A DNA stretch of 64,000 nucleotides from Comamonas testosteroni (GCF_003569915.1 NZ_KZ984440.1:186001-250000); one strand, 5' to 3'. Shown: positions 1 to 10,087, counted from the first letter of the stretch. Numbers and translations: made by a program. Notes: generated by a model from the sequence alone, not told the origin.

Positions 1-117
1 CCTGAGATACACGATGCGGGCGCGCCAGTTGTGGCATTGAGCCATGGAGTCACCTTTGCATGCAGCCATCAGAAGCTGCAGCAGAGGCCGGCTTTGTGCG
101 TCTCGTATCTTGTGTGA
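1..117. other. Left edge: end of an upstream gene or intergenic
   Basis: Two frames could be the tail of a gene that starts outside the window. One is open from base 1 to a TGA at 115-117, directly before the chemoreceptor ATG at 118. The other runs from base 2 to a TGA at 38-40 and ends in residues RARQLWH. Neither tail is recognisable, so I cannot decide. No clear promoter is visible. Confidence 0.3.
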
Positions 118-1875
118 ATGGGTTGGTTCATGAAGTTTTTGCAGTTCACCGTAGCCCAGAAGCTATGGGCCCTGGTCATTGGTCTGCTGTTTGGTATGTT
201 GGTGGTGGTCGCGGGCAGCATGGCCTATGCGAATCGGGTCAATGAAAGCATTCTGGAGCAGGTCGTGCAGGCGCAGACCGCTGCCGCGCAAGCCAGAGAG
301 TGGCGGCTGCTGACCCAGATGAGCATGGACCGCTTTGCAGCGGCGGCCATGTCCAAGGAAGAAAATCTGGTCGAGCACCAATACAAGCTGATGGCCGGCC
401 TGATTGCCAGCATCAATGCGCTGCGTGACAAGGTGCTGGCGCGGGTCAGTACCGATGAGGCACGGCGGCTGATGGAGGAGGTCAATGTCCATCGCGACAA
501 GCTGTTTGCCGTCAACAAGGATGTGGATCAGGCGCGCCGTGCGCAGGAGTTCGAGCGCTCTCAACAACTGATTGCCGAGCAGCTCAATCCGCTGGCGGAG
601 AAATACTATGCGGCGCTCGATGCCTATGTGGCGCTGCAGGATCGTTACAAGAATCACGCCATTGAAGACGGCAACGCCAGCCGCTCGCGTGCCTATGTGC
701 TGGTGGCCATGGCCTGCGGGCTCATCATGCTGCTGGGCCTGGTGACGGGCGTGTTCATCATGCGCTCCATCACTCGGCCGCTGTCTCAGGCGGTGGAGCT
801 GGCCGATGCGATTGCCGATGGCGACTTGAGTGCGCGCACCGGCTACGAGCGTGAGGACGAACTGGGCCATCTGCACCACTCGCTCAACGCCATGACGGAG
901 CGCTTGCGTTCCGTGGTGGGGCAGGTGAGAGCTGGTGTGGAGTCGGTATCGACGGCTTCAGGCCAGATTGCCACTGGCAACCAGGACTTGTCTGCGCGAA
1001 CCGAGCAGACCGCTGCCAACCTCGAAGAAACAGCGGCCAGCATGGAAGAGCTGACCGCGACTGTCACCCAGTCCGCTGACACAGCCCGGCAGGCCAATCA
1101 GCTGGCATCGACCGCTGCACAAGCCGCGGAACAAGGTGGCCGCGTGGTGGAGCAGGTTGTGCACAGCATGGGGCAGATCACCGACAGCAGCCGCAAGATT
1201 GCGGACATCATTGGCGTGATTGACTCCATTGCCTTTCAGACCAATATCCTGGCGCTGAACGCCGCCGTGGAAGCGGCTCGCGCTGGCGAGCAGGGCCGTG
1301 GCTTTGCGGTGGTGGCGGGCGAGGTGCGCACGCTGGCCCAGCGCAGCGCAGAAGCGGCCAAGGAGATCAAGCAGCTCATCACCACCAGCGTGGACAACGT
1401 GGCTTCGGGCTCACAGCAGGTCGAGCTGGCAGGCAAGAGCATGACCGAAATCGTCACCAGCGTGCGCCGCGTGAGCGATCTGATTGGCGAGATCACGGCC
1501 TCGTCCACCGAGCAGCGCGATGGCATCAGCCAGGTCAATCAGGCGGTGACCAATCTCGATCAGATGACGCAGCAGAACGCCGCGCTGGTGGAAGAGTCCA
1601 GCGCCGCAGCGCTTTCGATGCAGGAGCAGGCCAGACGCCTGGCCGAGGTGGTTGCAGTGTTCAAGCTGGGGCGCGAGTCGGGTGTGATTGGCGTGGCTCC
1701 CGCCATGGCCCCTGCAAAAATGGCGGTGCGACCGGTGGCTGCCCCGAAGTCTGAGCCAATTTCGCTAAAAGTCCATACATCATCTAGGCAGAATGCTCCC
1801 AAAATCGCAGCGCCTGAGAGTAAAAAACCACAACTGGTGGCTGCTGGAGATGACGACAGCTGGGAGCGTTTTTAA
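118..1875 (+). CDS. Methyl-accepting chemotaxis protein (membrane chemoreceptor)
   Basis: Transmembrane chemoreceptor that senses a ligand in the periplasm and controls the CheA/CheW kinase complex. The order visible is TM1 (about residues 12-38), a periplasmic helical domain of about 150 residues, TM2 (about 193-216), HAMP, then the MA signalling domain with the very conserved tip around [20 protein letters not shown]. The C-terminus ends DDSWERF, which fits the xWxxF tether bound by CheR/CheB in receptors such as Tar (NWETF). At 585 aa it has the usual length. A second ATG at 130 is possible, and neither start has a strong ribosome site. The linker before the tether (about residues 547-563) is encoded by a copy of the dispersed AT-rich repeat. 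The ligand is unknown. Confidence 0.95.
   Translation: MGWFMKFLQFTVAQKLWALVIGLLFGMLVVVAGSMAYANRVNESILEQVVQAQTAAAQAREWRLLTQMSMDRFAAAAMSKEENLVEHQYKLMAGLIASINALRDKVLARVSTDEARRLMEEVNVHRDKLFAVNKDVDQARRAQEFERSQQLIAEQLNPLAEKYYAALDAYVALQDRYKNHAIEDGNASRSRAYVLVAMACGLIMLLGLVTGVFIMRSITRPLSQAVELADAIADGDLSARTGYEREDELGHLHHSLNAMTERLRSVVGQVRAGVESVSTASGQIATGNQDLSARTEQTAANLEETAASMEELTATVTQSADTARQANQLASTAAQAAEQGGRVVEQVVHSMGQITDSSRKIADIIGVIDSIAFQTNILALNAAVEAARAGEQGRGFAVVAGEVRTLAQRSAEAAKEIKQLITTSVDNVASGSQQVELAGKSMTEIVTSVRRVSDLIGEITASSTEQRDGISQVNQAVTNLDQMTQQNAALVEESSAAALSMQEQARRLAEVVAVFKLGRESGVIGVAPAMAPAKMAVRPVAAPKSEPISLKVHTSSRQNAPKIAAPESKKPQLVAAGDDDSWERF
1756..1806 (-). repeat. Dispersed AT-rich repeat, in-frame copy inside the chemoreceptor gene
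   Basis: Read on the minus strand it contains GAGCATTCTGCCTAGATG followed by TATGGACTTTTAGCGAAATT. This closely parallels the intergenic copy at 17575-17627 (TATAGCAACAAGCCTATAT, then TATGGACTTGATAGCAATTT). It is translated as part of the Ser/Lys/Pro-rich linker after the signalling domain, without breaking the frame. Confidence 0.6.
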
Positions 1876-1883
1876 GCGCTGAT

Positions 1884-2687
1884 CTACACCGCTCGCTTGA
1901 AGGCGGGCGGTATTTCCCACTGCACTTTGCGGCTGGGGATTTGGACCTCGGCGTCGTCTTGGGGCGCATAGGCCAGTAGCTCTGGGTAGCTGCCGCTTTG
2001 CACGCTGGCGATGATCTTGCGCAGCAGCTCTGGCGTGGCCGTGTAGATGCTGCAGTGCCTGTGCAGCCGCCAGAACACCAGTGTGGCAATGCCCCGGTCG
2101 CACTGCGCATGCTGGAGTATGGCTTCGGCGGGCTCGATTTCGTCAAGAAACCAGGCGATGTTGAACAGCTCGATCGGTGTGCTGGCACTGTCAATCTGGG
2201 CCAGCCAGTCACTGTCAAACCAGCTGTCCACTTCGTCTTCATCGAGATAGACATAGCTGGCCTCGCCTGCGGTGGGTTCGCCCATGAAGGCGGGTATTTC
2301 CAGCGACTGCGCAAGACAGGGCGCAGGATCAAACTGCAGCCCCACCACGCTTGGGTAATGATCCGGAAAGTTCTGCAGCAGGGTCTGAATCAGCGCAAAA
2401 GTCTGCTGACGTTCGCTGTCCTTCAGGCGCTGGCCCAGCTTGGTCGCCTGATATTCCTGCGGCTGGCAAAGCCAGAAAATCTCGGCTGCCGTGGCGCGGC
2501 TGCATAGTGGGCTTTGCGCCACCCAGTGCATCAGTTGCAGGCCCGTATCCCAGTTATGGCGGCTGACCAGATAGGCCAGCTCGTGCGGCGTCTGCAACTG
2601 CTCGAAGGCGCTGCGGCTCAGGTCTTGCTCGGCGATGTTTTCATGGAAGTGCGCATCGATGAAGTCTTTCTGGGTCTGGGTCAACAT
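1884..2687 (-). CDS. DUF4274-like protein
   Basis: Predicted soluble protein of 267 aa with no signal peptide or membrane segment. Two segments look alike: HNWDTG...SRATAAEIFWL (about residues 44-72) and a later IAWFLDEIEPAEAIL...CDRGIATLVFW (about 178-207). Both resemble the DUF4274 pattern, in which an Asn-Trp-Asp or Cys-Asp-x-Gly-Thr-Ala segment precedes a phenylalanine-tryptophan pair. Function is unknown; members often sit in bacterial accessory or immunity-like loci, but nothing here shows that. It lies downstream of recJ on the same strand, separated by a repeat copy. The family call is by eye and moderate. Confidence 0.7.
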   Translation of the reverse strand: MLTQTQKDFIDAHFHENIAEQDLSRSAFEQLQTPHELAYLVSRHNWDTGLQLMHWVAQSPLCSRATAAEIFWLCQPQEYQATKLGQRLKDSERQQTFALIQTLLQNFPDHYPSVVGLQFDPAPCLAQSLEIPAFMGEPTAGEASYVYLDEDEVDSWFDSDWLAQIDSASTPIELFNIAWFLDEIEPAEAILQHAQCDRGIATLVFWRLHRHCSIYTATPELLRKIIASVQSGSYPELLAYAPQDDAEVQIPSRKVQWEIPPAFKRAV

Positions 2688-2703
2688 CGCTGCCTTTCTA
2701 TGA

Positions 2704-2756
2704 ATTTGATAGCTGCTCGCCTAAGTAATTTATAGACTGGAGGCTATTTTTGCTCA
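2704..2756 (+). repeat. Dispersed AT-rich repeat copy, recJ 3' end
   Basis: Contains TTTGATAGCTGCTCGCC, then TAATTTATAGACTGGAGGC and a T-rich tail. The TGA stop of recJ (2754-2756, minus strand) lies in its last bases. It sits between recJ and the start of the DUF4274-like gene. Confidence 0.65.
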
Positions 2757-4493
2757 AAGTCCCATATTCCCGGCGCCCCCTTCAAAGCCCTGCACGGCTT
2801 CGATCAGAAACTGCACCTTGCGCTCGCCGCGCCATTCGTTGATATCGAGGCGATAGGCTAGCGTAGTGCGGTTGGGTAGTGGCTCGGTGTGGTTGAACCA
2901 GATGCCGTCTATTTTTGAGCCGTGGTGCAGCAGCTCCAGCTTCAGATGCTTTTCACCGACCAGGCGCTGCGAGGTGATTTCCATCTCTTCGCTGAACGTC
3001 GGCGCGGCAAAGCCCTGGCCCCAGACGGCCAGCTGCATCTGCTCCACCAGCTCGGTGTTGAGCCACTGCGGTGACAGCGGGCCATCGGTTTCCATGCGGC
3101 GCGTCAGCGTCGCAGCGTCCAGCCATTCCTGCGCGACCTGGGCCAGCGCCTGCTCGAACTCGTCAAAGCGCGCTTCTTCAATCGTGCAGCCTGCTGCCAT
3201 GGCATGGCCGCCAAAGCGCAGCAGCAGGCCGGGGTGGCGCTTGCTGACCAGGTCCAGCGCATCGCGCAGATGAAAGCCGGGAATGCTGCGGCCCGAGCCT
3301 TTGAGTTCATGCTCCTTGCCCGGTGCGCCGCTGGCGGCAAACACAAAGGTGGGGCGGTGCAGCTTGTCCTTGATGCGAGAGGCCACGATGCCGACCACGC
3401 CTTCGTGAAAGTCGGGGTCGAACACGCTGATGGCGGCGGGCGGCGTCATGCCGTCTTCGCACAGACCTTCGGCCATGAGGAAGGCGTGCTCGCGCATGCC
3501 GACTTCAATCTCGCGGCGCTCGCGGTTGATGGTGTCCAGCATGCGGGCCAGATTGTCCGCGCGGCTGGCGTCTTCCGTTGTCAGGCATTCGATGCCGATG
3601 GTCATATCAGCCAGACGGCCTGCGGCATTGATGCGCGGGCCCAGAGCAAAGCCAAAGTCAAAGGTGGTGGCCATGTCAAAGCGGCGGCCCGCTGCGTCAT
3701 ATAGCGCGCGAATGCCGGGTTGCATCTGGCCCTTGCGAACCTGCTTGAGGCCCATGGCCACAAGGCGGCGGTTATTGGCGTCGAGCTTGACCACATCGGC
3801 CACGGTGCCCATGGCGACCAGTGGCAGCAACTGTTCAAGACGCGGCTGGGTATGGCGGTCAAAGCGGCCACGGTTGCGCAGCTCGGTGCGCAGCGCCAGC
3901 AGCACATAGAACATCACCCCCACACCGGCCATGGCCTTGCTCTCAAACGTGCAGCCGGGCTGGTTGGGGTTGACGATGGCGTCCGCCAGCGGCAAGTGCG
4001 CGCCGGGCAGGTGGTGGTCGGTCACCACCACGGTCATGCCCAGCTCTTTGGCCACGGCCACGCCTTCCACGCTGGCAATGCCGTTGTCCACGGTGATCAG
4101 CATGTCCGCGCCGGTTTCCTTGACGCGGCGCGAGATGGGGGCCGTCAGGCCATAGCCGTCGACCACGCGGTCTGGCACCAGATAGTCCACATGCTGGGCT
4201 CCCAGCATGCGCAGGCCGCGCAGGCCCACGGCGCAGGCCGTGGCGCCGTCACAGTCATAGTCAGCCACGATGCACAGGCGCTTTTGCTGCGCTATCGCAT
4301 CAGCCAGCAGACGCACGGCGGTATCGATGCCCAGCAGGCCGGACGGCGCCAGCAGCAGGGCGGGGGCTTCGTCCAGCTCCGTCGCAGAGCACACGCCGCG
4401 CGCCGCGTAGAGCTGGGCCAGCAGCGGGTGGATATTGGCCTGGAGCAGGGCGCTCACGCTATCGTGAGGAATATCGCGGGGGATGATTTTCAT
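2754..4493 (-). CDS. recJ: Single-stranded-DNA-specific exonuclease RecJ
   Basis: RecJ degrades single-stranded DNA 5' to 3' in RecF-pathway recombination, mismatch repair and base excision repair. The DHH motifs are intact: VADYDCDGATA (about residues 76-86), an ITVDNG stretch, TDHHLPG (about 157) and the DHHA1 motif FGGHAMAAG (about 425). The C-terminal OB-fold region follows. The length of 579 aa is normal. A GC-rich hairpin (4522-4545) lies just upstream, after the RpfE-type gene on the same strand, so the two may be co-transcribed. Confidence 0.97.
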   Translation of the reverse strand: MKIIPRDIPHDSVSALLQANIHPLLAQLYAARGVCSATELDEAPALLLAPSGLLGIDTAVRLLADAIAQQKRLCIVADYDCDGATACAVGLRGLRMLGAQHVDYLVPDRVVDGYGLTAPISRRVKETGADMLITVDNGIASVEGVAVAKELGMTVVVTDHHLPGAHLPLADAIVNPNQPGCTFESKAMAGVGVMFYVLLALRTELRNRGRFDRHTQPRLEQLLPLVAMGTVADVVKLDANNRRLVAMGLKQVRKGQMQPGIRALYDAAGRRFDMATTFDFGFALGPRINAAGRLADMTIGIECLTTEDASRADNLARMLDTINRERREIEVGMREHAFLMAEGLCEDGMTPPAAISVFDPDFHEGVVGIVASRIKDKLHRPTFVFAASGAPGKEHELKGSGRSIPGFHLRDALDLVSKRHPGLLLRFGGHAMAAGCTIEEARFDEFEQALAQVAQEWLDAATLTRRMETDGPLSPQWLNTELVEQMQLAVWGQGFAAPTFSEEMEITSQRLVGEKHLKLELLHHGSKIDGIWFNHTEPLPNRTTLAYRLDINEWRGERKVQFLIEAVQGFEGGAGNMGL

Positions 4494-4521
4494 CGCCGGG
4501 CCGCCCCAAGATGAAAAAGCG

Positions 4522-4545
4522 GCCCCATCACCGTGGTGAGGGGGC
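4522..4545. repeat. GC-rich inverted repeat upstream of recJ
   Basis: GCCCCATCACC and GGTGAGGGGGC form a near-perfect hairpin with a two-base centre between the RpfE-type gene and recJ. No T-tract follows on either strand, so it is not a typical terminator. Confidence 0.6.
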
Positions 4546-4584
4546 AGCGCACTACGCGAAGCGAGGAAGCGTGGGGGTCAATAT

Positions 4585-5556
4585 TCATAGCATTTCCCGA
4601 AGATTCGGTAAGGACTTGGGGCTGAAAATGCCTTTAATCTTGTCCATGAATCCCTGCGGCTTGCTTTGCCATGTCACGGCATTGCGTTCACCGCAGAGCG
4701 TGAGCTTGACGCTCTCACCTTTGGCCGCGCGCTGCTGCAATGGGGCAATCAAGGTTTTGTCCAGTGCCTGCCAGGCCTGTTGCCAGCCTTGCACATCGCC
4801 TTGCAGGGCGGGGCGGCTCAGCTCTCCCACACAGACGGCTTGCGGGGCAGCGCTGGGCAGCTGGCGCGGGCTGCCGGTGCCATGTGTCCAGAAGGAATTG
4901 ATGGGCGGCAGGCCGCGTTCGGCGCGTTGGTCGTTGAAGACATTGGTGTAGAGCAGCATCTGTAGCTCGGTCTGCAGACGCTGAATGATGGCGCCCTGAA
5001 TCGGGTTGGGCAGCCAGGGACGCACATCGCGGCCCATGGCGCGGTCCATGGAAGCGGTGGGAAGGTCTCTGAAAGCCTCGCCACGCGCCAGCCAGGTGTC
5101 GGGGCGCAGATATTCAAGCGTGATGCCGTCATCGCTGAACCAGGGCGCAATCAAGGCCAGCAACTGGCGCGATTCGTCTTCGGCAAGGGGGGAGCTGGCC
5201 GGGTCGGTCTGGTGCACCTGATCGGGCGTGATATGCCAGTGGCAGGGCGTGATAAAGGCGCAGGCCGCAGTCGTGTCGCGCGCAGCCAGTGCAGCCCAGG
5301 GAATCAGCCCCGGCGCATCGGGCAGCTGCATGGCGCGGGCCAGCACACGTTCATGCGGAGGCGAGAAGTCCATCTCGTCGCCCTGCACCACGGCGGTGGG
5401 CGACAGCGTTGTCAGCAGGGCTTGCAGATGGGGCAGTTGCAATCCATCCCAGGCTTTGGGAATGTCGGCAGGGCCGCCGGCGTAGGCAACAATGATTTCA
5501 GGGGTTTCTGCAGCCAGGGCTTGGGCGGCAGAAAGCAAAGGCGCGGTCAGGGACAT
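4585..5556 (-). CDS. RpfE-type regulatory protein / phosphoglycerate mutase-like
   Basis: The protein matches the betaproteobacterial group annotated as regulatory protein, RPFE type. It has a CHWHITPDQV motif, WLARGEAFRDLPTASMDRAMG, QTELQMLLYTNVFNDQRAERG and a PPINSFWTHGTG segment. The group is thought to be related to cofactor-independent phosphoglycerate mutases, but no reaction is established. It is conserved next to recJ in this family of bacteria. I chose the ATG at 5556; longer versions start at 5599 or 5655, and no start has a good ribosome site. It is divergent from lolC. Confidence 0.75.
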   Translation of the reverse strand: MSLTAPLLSAAQALAAETPEIIVAYAGGPADIPKAWDGLQLPHLQALLTTLSPTAVVQGDEMDFSPPHERVLARAMQLPDAPGLIPWAALAARDTTAACAFITPCHWHITPDQVHQTDPASSPLAEDESRQLLALIAPWFSDDGITLEYLRPDTWLARGEAFRDLPTASMDRAMGRDVRPWLPNPIQGAIIQRLQTELQMLLYTNVFNDQRAERGLPPINSFWTHGTGSPRQLPSAAPQAVCVGELSRPALQGDVQGWQQAWQALDKTLIAPLQQRAAKGESVKLTLCGERNAVTWQSKPQGFMDKIKGIFSPKSLPNLREML

Positions 5557-5696
5557 GAACGCTATTGTCGTGCATGGCTGCAGGAAGGCTTGCAGCATGG
5601 TGTTCTGGCGCAGGCTCAGCACAGGTTTTGTGAAACACCCACACAAGACGGGCACTGACGACAGAGCATTGCCGTCAATGCCACAATGCGGGCAAG

Positions 5697-6950
5697 ATGC
5701 AATTCCCCTACGAACTGGCCGTCGGCTGGCGCTACACCCGAGCAGGGCGCGCCACGCGCCGCAATGGCTTTATCTCCTTTATTTCCGGTGTCTCCATGCT
5801 CGGCATTGCGCTGGGCGTGGCGGCGTTGATCATTGTGCTGAGCGTGATGAACGGCTTCCAGAAGGAAGTGCGTGACCGCATGCTCAGCGTTGTCTCCCAT
5901 GTGGAAATCTTCGCCCCGCAAGGCGCGCCGCTGCCCGATGTGGAGCGCACCATGCGCGAGGCACGCGCCAACCCCGATGTCGTGGGTGCTGCACCTTTTG
6001 TAGCAGCTCAGGCATTGTTGGCCAGGGGTGAGGATATGAAAGGTGCTCTGGTGCGCGGCATTGACCCGGCGCGCGAGGGCGAGGTGACCGATCTGGCCGC
6101 GACCAGCGGCGAAGTGCTCAAGCGCCTGACTCCTGGTGATTTCAAAGTCGTGCTGGGTGTGGAGCTGGCGCGTTCTCTGGGCGTGATGGAAGGCGATGTG
6201 ATCACGCTGATTGCGCCCAGCGGTCAGGTCACGCCCGCCGGCGTGCTGCCGCGCATGAAGCAGATGGAAGTGGCGGGCACTTTCGACTCCGGCCACTACG
6301 AATATGACTCCACGCTGGTGATGATGCATTACGAGGATGCGCAGCGCCTGTTCCGCCTGGAAGGGCCGACCGGCATTCGCCTGAAGCTCAAGGACTTGCA
6401 TGAAGCGCAGCGTGTGGCGCATGAGCTGGCCGACAGCTTGACGGACCGCCTTTTCATCCGCGACTGGACGCAGCAGAACAAGACCTGGTTTGCCGCCGTG
6501 CAGCTGGAAAAACGCATGATGTTCATCATCCTCACGCTGATCGTGGCCGTGGCGGCCTTCAATCTGGTGTCCACGCTGGTGATGAGCGTGCAGGACAAGC
6601 GTGCCGACATCGCCATCTTGCGCACGCTGGGCGCTTCGCCGTCTTCCATCATGGGCATCTTCATGGTGCAGGGCGCGATGGTGGGCGTGATCGGCACGTT
6701 GGCCGGGCTGGCGCTGGGGCTGGCGATTGCCTTCAACATCGACGTCATCGTCCCCGCCATCGAGCAGGCGCTGCATGCCAGCTTCCTGCCCAAGGATATC
6801 TACCTCATCAGCAAGATGCCCAGCGAGCCGCAAAGCTCCGACATCGTGCCGATTGCCGTGATTTCTCTGATTCTTTCTTTTGTGGCCACGATCTATCCCA
6901 GCTGGCGTGCCAGCCGCGTGAACCCTGCGGAGGCACTGCGTTATGAATGA
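5697..6950 (+). CDS. lolC: Lipoprotein-releasing ABC transporter permease LolC/LolE
   Basis: Inner-membrane subunit of the Lol transporter, which lifts mature lipoproteins from the inner membrane and hands them to LolA. It has an N-terminal [10 protein letters not shown] segment leading into TM1, a large periplasmic domain (about residues 50-265), then three C-terminal membrane segments in an FtsX-like domain (about 270-410), with [11 protein letters not shown] in the usual place. At 417 aa it is a single permease, as is common in betaproteobacteria, rather than a separate LolC and LolE pair. It overlaps lolD by 8 bases. Confidence 0.93.
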   Translation: MQFPYELAVGWRYTRAGRATRRNGFISFISGVSMLGIALGVAALIIVLSVMNGFQKEVRDRMLSVVSHVEIFAPQGAPLPDVERTMREARANPDVVGAAPFVAAQALLARGEDMKGALVRGIDPAREGEVTDLAATSGEVLKRLTPGDFKVVLGVELARSLGVMEGDVITLIAPSGQVTPAGVLPRMKQMEVAGTFDSGHYEYDSTLVMMHYEDAQRLFRLEGPTGIRLKLKDLHEAQRVAHELADSLTDRLFIRDWTQQNKTWFAAVQLEKRMMFIILTLIVAVAAFNLVSTLVMSVQDKRADIAILRTLGASPSSIMGIFMVQGAMVGVIGTLAGLALGLAIAFNIDVIVPAIEQALHASFLPKDIYLISKMPSEPQSSDIVPIAVISLILSFVATIYPSWRASRVNPAEALRYE

Positions 6951-7632
6951 TTTTGTGAAGGGCCAGACCGTGCTGGAGGCACGCGGCCTGACCAAGCGCT
7001 TTGCCGAGGGCAAGCTCGATGTGACCGTGCTGCAAGGCGTGGACCTGAGCGTGCATGCCGGCGAGACGCTGGCGATTGTGGGTGCTTCGGGCTCGGGCAA
7101 GTCCACGCTGCTGCATCTGCTGGGAGGGCTGGATTCGCCCACCACTGGCAGCGTCACGCTGATGAACCAGCCGCTGCACCAGCTCAGCGCGCAAAAGCAG
7201 GGCGCGCTGCGCAATCAGCACCTGGGCTTTATCTACCAGTTCCACCATCTGCTGGCCGAGTTTTCGGCGCAGGAAAACGTGGCCATGCCGCTGCGGATTC
7301 GCCGCGACGACTATCAGGACTGCATGGACCGCGCCGGTGAGATGCTGCGTGCCGTGGGCCTGAAGGAGCGCATGGCGCACCGCCCGGCAGAACTCTCGGG
7401 TGGCGAGCGCCAGCGTGTGGCGATTGCGCGCGCCCTGGTCACGCGCCCGGCCTGTGTACTGGCCGATGAGCCCACGGGCAATCTGGACCGTGGCACGGCA
7501 GACACGGTGTTTGCGCTGATGCTGGAGCTGGCGCGCAGCCATGGCACGGCGTTTGTGATGGTCACCCACGACGAAGCGCTGGCCGCGCGCTGCGACCGCA
7601 TGGTGCGACTGGTGCGCGGGCAATTGGCTTGA
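6943..7632 (+). CDS. lolD: Lipoprotein-releasing ABC transporter ATP-binding protein LolD
   Basis: ATPase that powers lipoprotein release with the upstream permease. Walker [10 protein letters not shown] (about residues 46-54), signature [15 protein letters not shown] (about 150-164), Walker [12 protein letters not shown] and the H-loop histidine in VTHDE are all present. The 229 aa length is standard. The ATG overlaps the end of lolC, so the two are translationally coupled, and a terminator follows at 7653. Confidence 0.96.
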   Translation: MNDFVKGQTVLEARGLTKRFAEGKLDVTVLQGVDLSVHAGETLAIVGASGSGKSTLLHLLGGLDSPTTGSVTLMNQPLHQLSAQKQGALRNQHLGFIYQFHHLLAEFSAQENVAMPLRIRRDDYQDCMDRAGEMLRAVGLKERMAHRPAELSGGERQRVAIARALVTRPACVLADEPTGNLDRGTADTVFALMLELARSHGTAFVMVTHDEALAARCDRMVRLVRGQLA

Positions 7633-7652
7633 GATAGGCCTTTGCCAAGACG

Positions 7653-7679
7653 AAAAAGGCTTCCTCAGAAGCCTTTTTT
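7653..7679. terminator. Terminator between convergent lolD and PAS chemoreceptor
   Basis: AAAAAGGCTTC-CTC-AGAAGCCTTTTTT forms an 11-bp stem with flanking A and T runs, so it can work in both directions. Confidence 0.9.
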
Positions 7680-7683
7680 GCTT

Positions 7684-7738
7684 GAAACAGGACTTTAGTC
7701 CTTATTCAATATGCACCTAATGCTGCGTTTTTAATAGC
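7684..7738 (-). repeat. Dispersed AT-rich repeat copy, end of PAS chemoreceptor gene
   Basis: On the minus strand it reads GCAGCATTAGGTGCATATTG followed by AATAAGGACTAAAGTCC. It encodes the last few residues and the TGA stop of the PAS chemoreceptor gene, then extends into the intergenic region. Confidence 0.55.
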
Positions 7739-9115
7739 GATACTGGCTTGCTCACGCGCCATGGCCTGTGCTGAAAACGCTGTGAACTGTTCATCATCCT
7801 GCGCGCTGACCGTGTCCTGCGCGGTCAGGTGATCGGTCACCTCGCGCAGCCGGGCCGACTGGGCCAGCGAGGTCTGCACCACCTCGCCCATGATCTGCGT
7901 GACCTGGCGCGAGGAGGTGACGATTTCCTCCATGGTCTTGCCTGCATCGCGCACCTGATTCACGCCTTGCGTCACCTGGTTGGACGAGGTCTGGATCAGC
8001 TGCTTGATCTCCTTGGCGGCATCGGCGCTGTGCTGTGCCAATTGGCGCACCTCATTGGCCACCACGGCAAAACCACGGCCTTGCTCGCCCGCGCGGGCCG
8101 CTTCCACCGCCGCATTGAGCGCCAGCAGATTGGTCTGGAAGGCGATGGAATCCATCACGCCGATGATGTCGCCAATCTTGCGCGAGCTGGCGCTGATCGA
8201 CTCCATGGTCGCCACCACATCCTGCACGGTACGGCCACCGGCTTCGGCCACGCTGCAGGCGTCCTGCGCCAGCTCATTGGCCTGGCGCGCATGGTTGGCG
8301 CTGGCCGTCAGGCCCTGCACGGTCTGGCGCAGCGTCTGTGCGGCCTGCACGCGGCGGGTGATATCGGTGGCGAATTTGACGACCTTGAAAGGGCGGCCCT
8401 CGGCATCCAGAATCGGGTTGTAGCTGGCCTCGATCCAGACCTTGCGGCCATTTTTGCCAATACGCATGTACTGGCCCGCGTCGTGATGGCCCTGGCCCAG
8501 CTTGCGCCAGAACTGCTGATAGGCGGCGCTCTGGCGCTCCTGCGGCTGCACAAACATGCTGTGATGCTGGCCCACGATCTCATGCAGCGAGTAGCCCAGC
8601 GTTTGCAGGAACAGCTCGTTCGCGTCCAGGATGGTGCCGTTCAGATCGAACTCGATAGTGGCCTGCACCTTGGCAATGGCGTCAAGCTGACCGCGTGCAT
8701 CGTCCTCGCGCAGCTGTTGTTCGGTAATGTCGGTGGCGTATTTGACGACCTTGCAGGGGCGGCCCCGGCTGTCAAAGATGGGGTTGTAGCTGGCCTGCAG
8801 CCACACATCTTGCCCCTGGCTGTTGATGCGGCGGTAGCGGCCGCTGTCGTGCACGCCCGCGCCCAGTCGCTGCCAGAAGCTTGCATATTCGGCGGAGTTG
8901 CGCGTCTCTTCATCGACAAACATGCGGTGGTGCTGACCGATGATGTCTTCGGCTGCATAGCCCATGGTGCGCAGAAAGTTGTCATTGGCGGCCAGCACAT
9001 GGCCTTGCAGATCGAACTCGATCACGGCCTGAACTTCGTTGAGCGCGTCGAGCTTGCCTTGCATGTCCGCATAGTGCTGGCTGCGGCTGCGAACTCCCCA
9101 GAGAAAACCAGTCAT
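7706..9115 (-). CDS. Soluble PAS-PAS methyl-accepting chemotaxis protein
   Basis: Cytoplasmic chemoreceptor of 469 aa. Two PAS domains (about residues 22-140 and 142-262) are clearly duplicates: they share a GQHH-MFV segment and end in [10 protein letters not shown] and [10 protein letters not shown]. The MA signalling domain follows, with tip [20 protein letters not shown]. There is no membrane segment and no HAMP domain, so the signal must be intracellular, such as redox state, oxygen or a small ligand. No heme or flavin ligand can be assigned by eye. There is no C-terminal CheR tether; the last residues come from a repeat copy. Confidence 0.92.
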   Translation of the reverse strand: MTGFLWGVRSRSQHYADMQGKLDALNEVQAVIEFDLQGHVLAANDNFLRTMGYAAEDIIGQHHRMFVDEETRNSAEYASFWQRLGAGVHDSGRYRRINSQGQDVWLQASYNPIFDSRGRPCKVVKYATDITEQQLREDDARGQLDAIAKVQATIEFDLNGTILDANELFLQTLGYSLHEIVGQHHSMFVQPQERQSAAYQQFWRKLGQGHHDAGQYMRIGKNGRKVWIEASYNPILDAEGRPFKVVKFATDITRRVQAAQTLRQTVQGLTASANHARQANELAQDACSVAEAGGRTVQDVVATMESISASSRKIGDIIGVMDSIAFQTNLLALNAAVEAARAGEQGRGFAVVANEVRQLAQHSADAAKEIKQLIQTSSNQVTQGVNQVRDAGKTMEEIVTSSRQVTQIMGEVVQTSLAQSARLREVTDHLTAQDTVSAQDDEQFTAFSAQAMAREQASIAIKNAALGAY

Positions 9116-9256
9116 GACGCGCTCCCCGTGGTTGGGTGATTAAAAGTTTTCTAATGTTTAATTTGTTTCAATATGTGTTGTTTAGGACGGCGCAGCGTCT
9201 TGAAGAAGGTGTGACCATGCCAGCGTCAGCTTCCTGACGGATGGCATGATGTCCGC

Positions 9257-10087
9257 ATGCTTTTCTTGATAGATACCCATTGCCACCTGGACGCCGCCGA
9301 GTTCGATGCGGACCGCGATGCCGTGCGCGCCGCAGCCCGCGCGGCGGGGGTGGGGCATATCGTCATACCGGCCGTGCAGCGCAGCCACTGGCAGGAAGTG
9401 ATTGCGCTGGCGCACCGCCATGGCGACAGCTATGCGCTGGGCATTCACCCGCTCTACACGCCTGGCGCGCAAGAGCAAGACATTGCCGCGCTGCGCGAGC
9501 TGCTGGTGCAGCAGCGTGATGACCCGCATCTGGTGGCGGTAGGTGAGATTGGCCTCGACTTCTTTGTTCCCGGCCTAGATGGGGAAAGGCAAATCTGGTT
9601 CTACGAGCAGCAGATCAAGCTCGCGCGGGAGTTTGATCTGCCCGTCATCTTGCATGTGCGCAAATCCAGCGACCGTCTGCTCAAGACGCTGCGCCAGCAC
9701 AAGGTGGTGGGGGGCATTGCCCATGCCTTCAACGGCAGCGAGCAGCAGGCGCAGGCATTTATCGACCTGGGCTTCAAGCTGGGCTTTGGTGGCGCGCTGA
9801 CCTATGACCGCGCGCTCAAGCTGCGCGAGCTGGCGGCCACCCTGCCGCTTGATGCGCTGGTGATGGAAACCGACGCGCCCGACATTCCGCCGCACTGGCT
9901 CTACACCACGGCAGAGCAGCGCGCCGCTGGCGTGCCGCAGGGCCGCAATAGCTCGGCCGAGCTGCCGCGCATCGCCGCCGAGGTGGCGCAGCTGCGCGGT
10001 ATCAGCCTTGAAGAACTGGCGCAGGCCACCACGGCCAATGCGCTCGCTGTGTTGCAAGGTCTGCCTGCTTTGCCAGCGAATTTTTAG
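9257..10087 (+). CDS. TatD family metal-dependent hydrolase/DNase
   Basis: TIM-barrel metallohydrolase; TatD enzymes have 3'-5' DNase activity and are linked to DNA repair. Metal ligands are visible in order: DTHCHLD at residues 6-12, E in VGEIGLDF, H in VILHVRKS, H in IAHAFNGS and D in METDAPDIPP. The 276 aa length is typical. It is followed by a repeat copy and then a DNA glycosylase gene on the same strand, which fits a small DNA-repair group. Confidence 0.93.
   Translation: MLFLIDTHCHLDAAEFDADRDAVRAAARAAGVGHIVIPAVQRSHWQEVIALAHRHGDSYALGIHPLYTPGAQEQDIAALRELLVQQRDDPHLVAVGEIGLDFFVPGLDGERQIWFYEQQIKLAREFDLPVILHVRKSSDRLLKTLRQHKVVGGIAHAFNGSEQQAQAFIDLGFKLGFGGALTYDRALKLRELAATLPLDALVMETDAPDIPPHWLYTTAEQRAAGVPQGRNSSAELPRIAAEVAQLRGISLEELAQATTANALAVLQGLPALPANF

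Noticed and set aside
163-879. Long minus-strand open frames opposite the chemoreceptor and many other genes.
   Set aside because: They are His/Gln/Arg-rich shadows of GC-rich genes, with no ribosome sites or recognisable domains.
5990-6050. A lower-GC patch in lolC with TTTTGTAGCAGCTC looks like a repeat copy.
   Set aside because: Only the first 12-14 bases agree and the protein there is ordinary LolC sequence.
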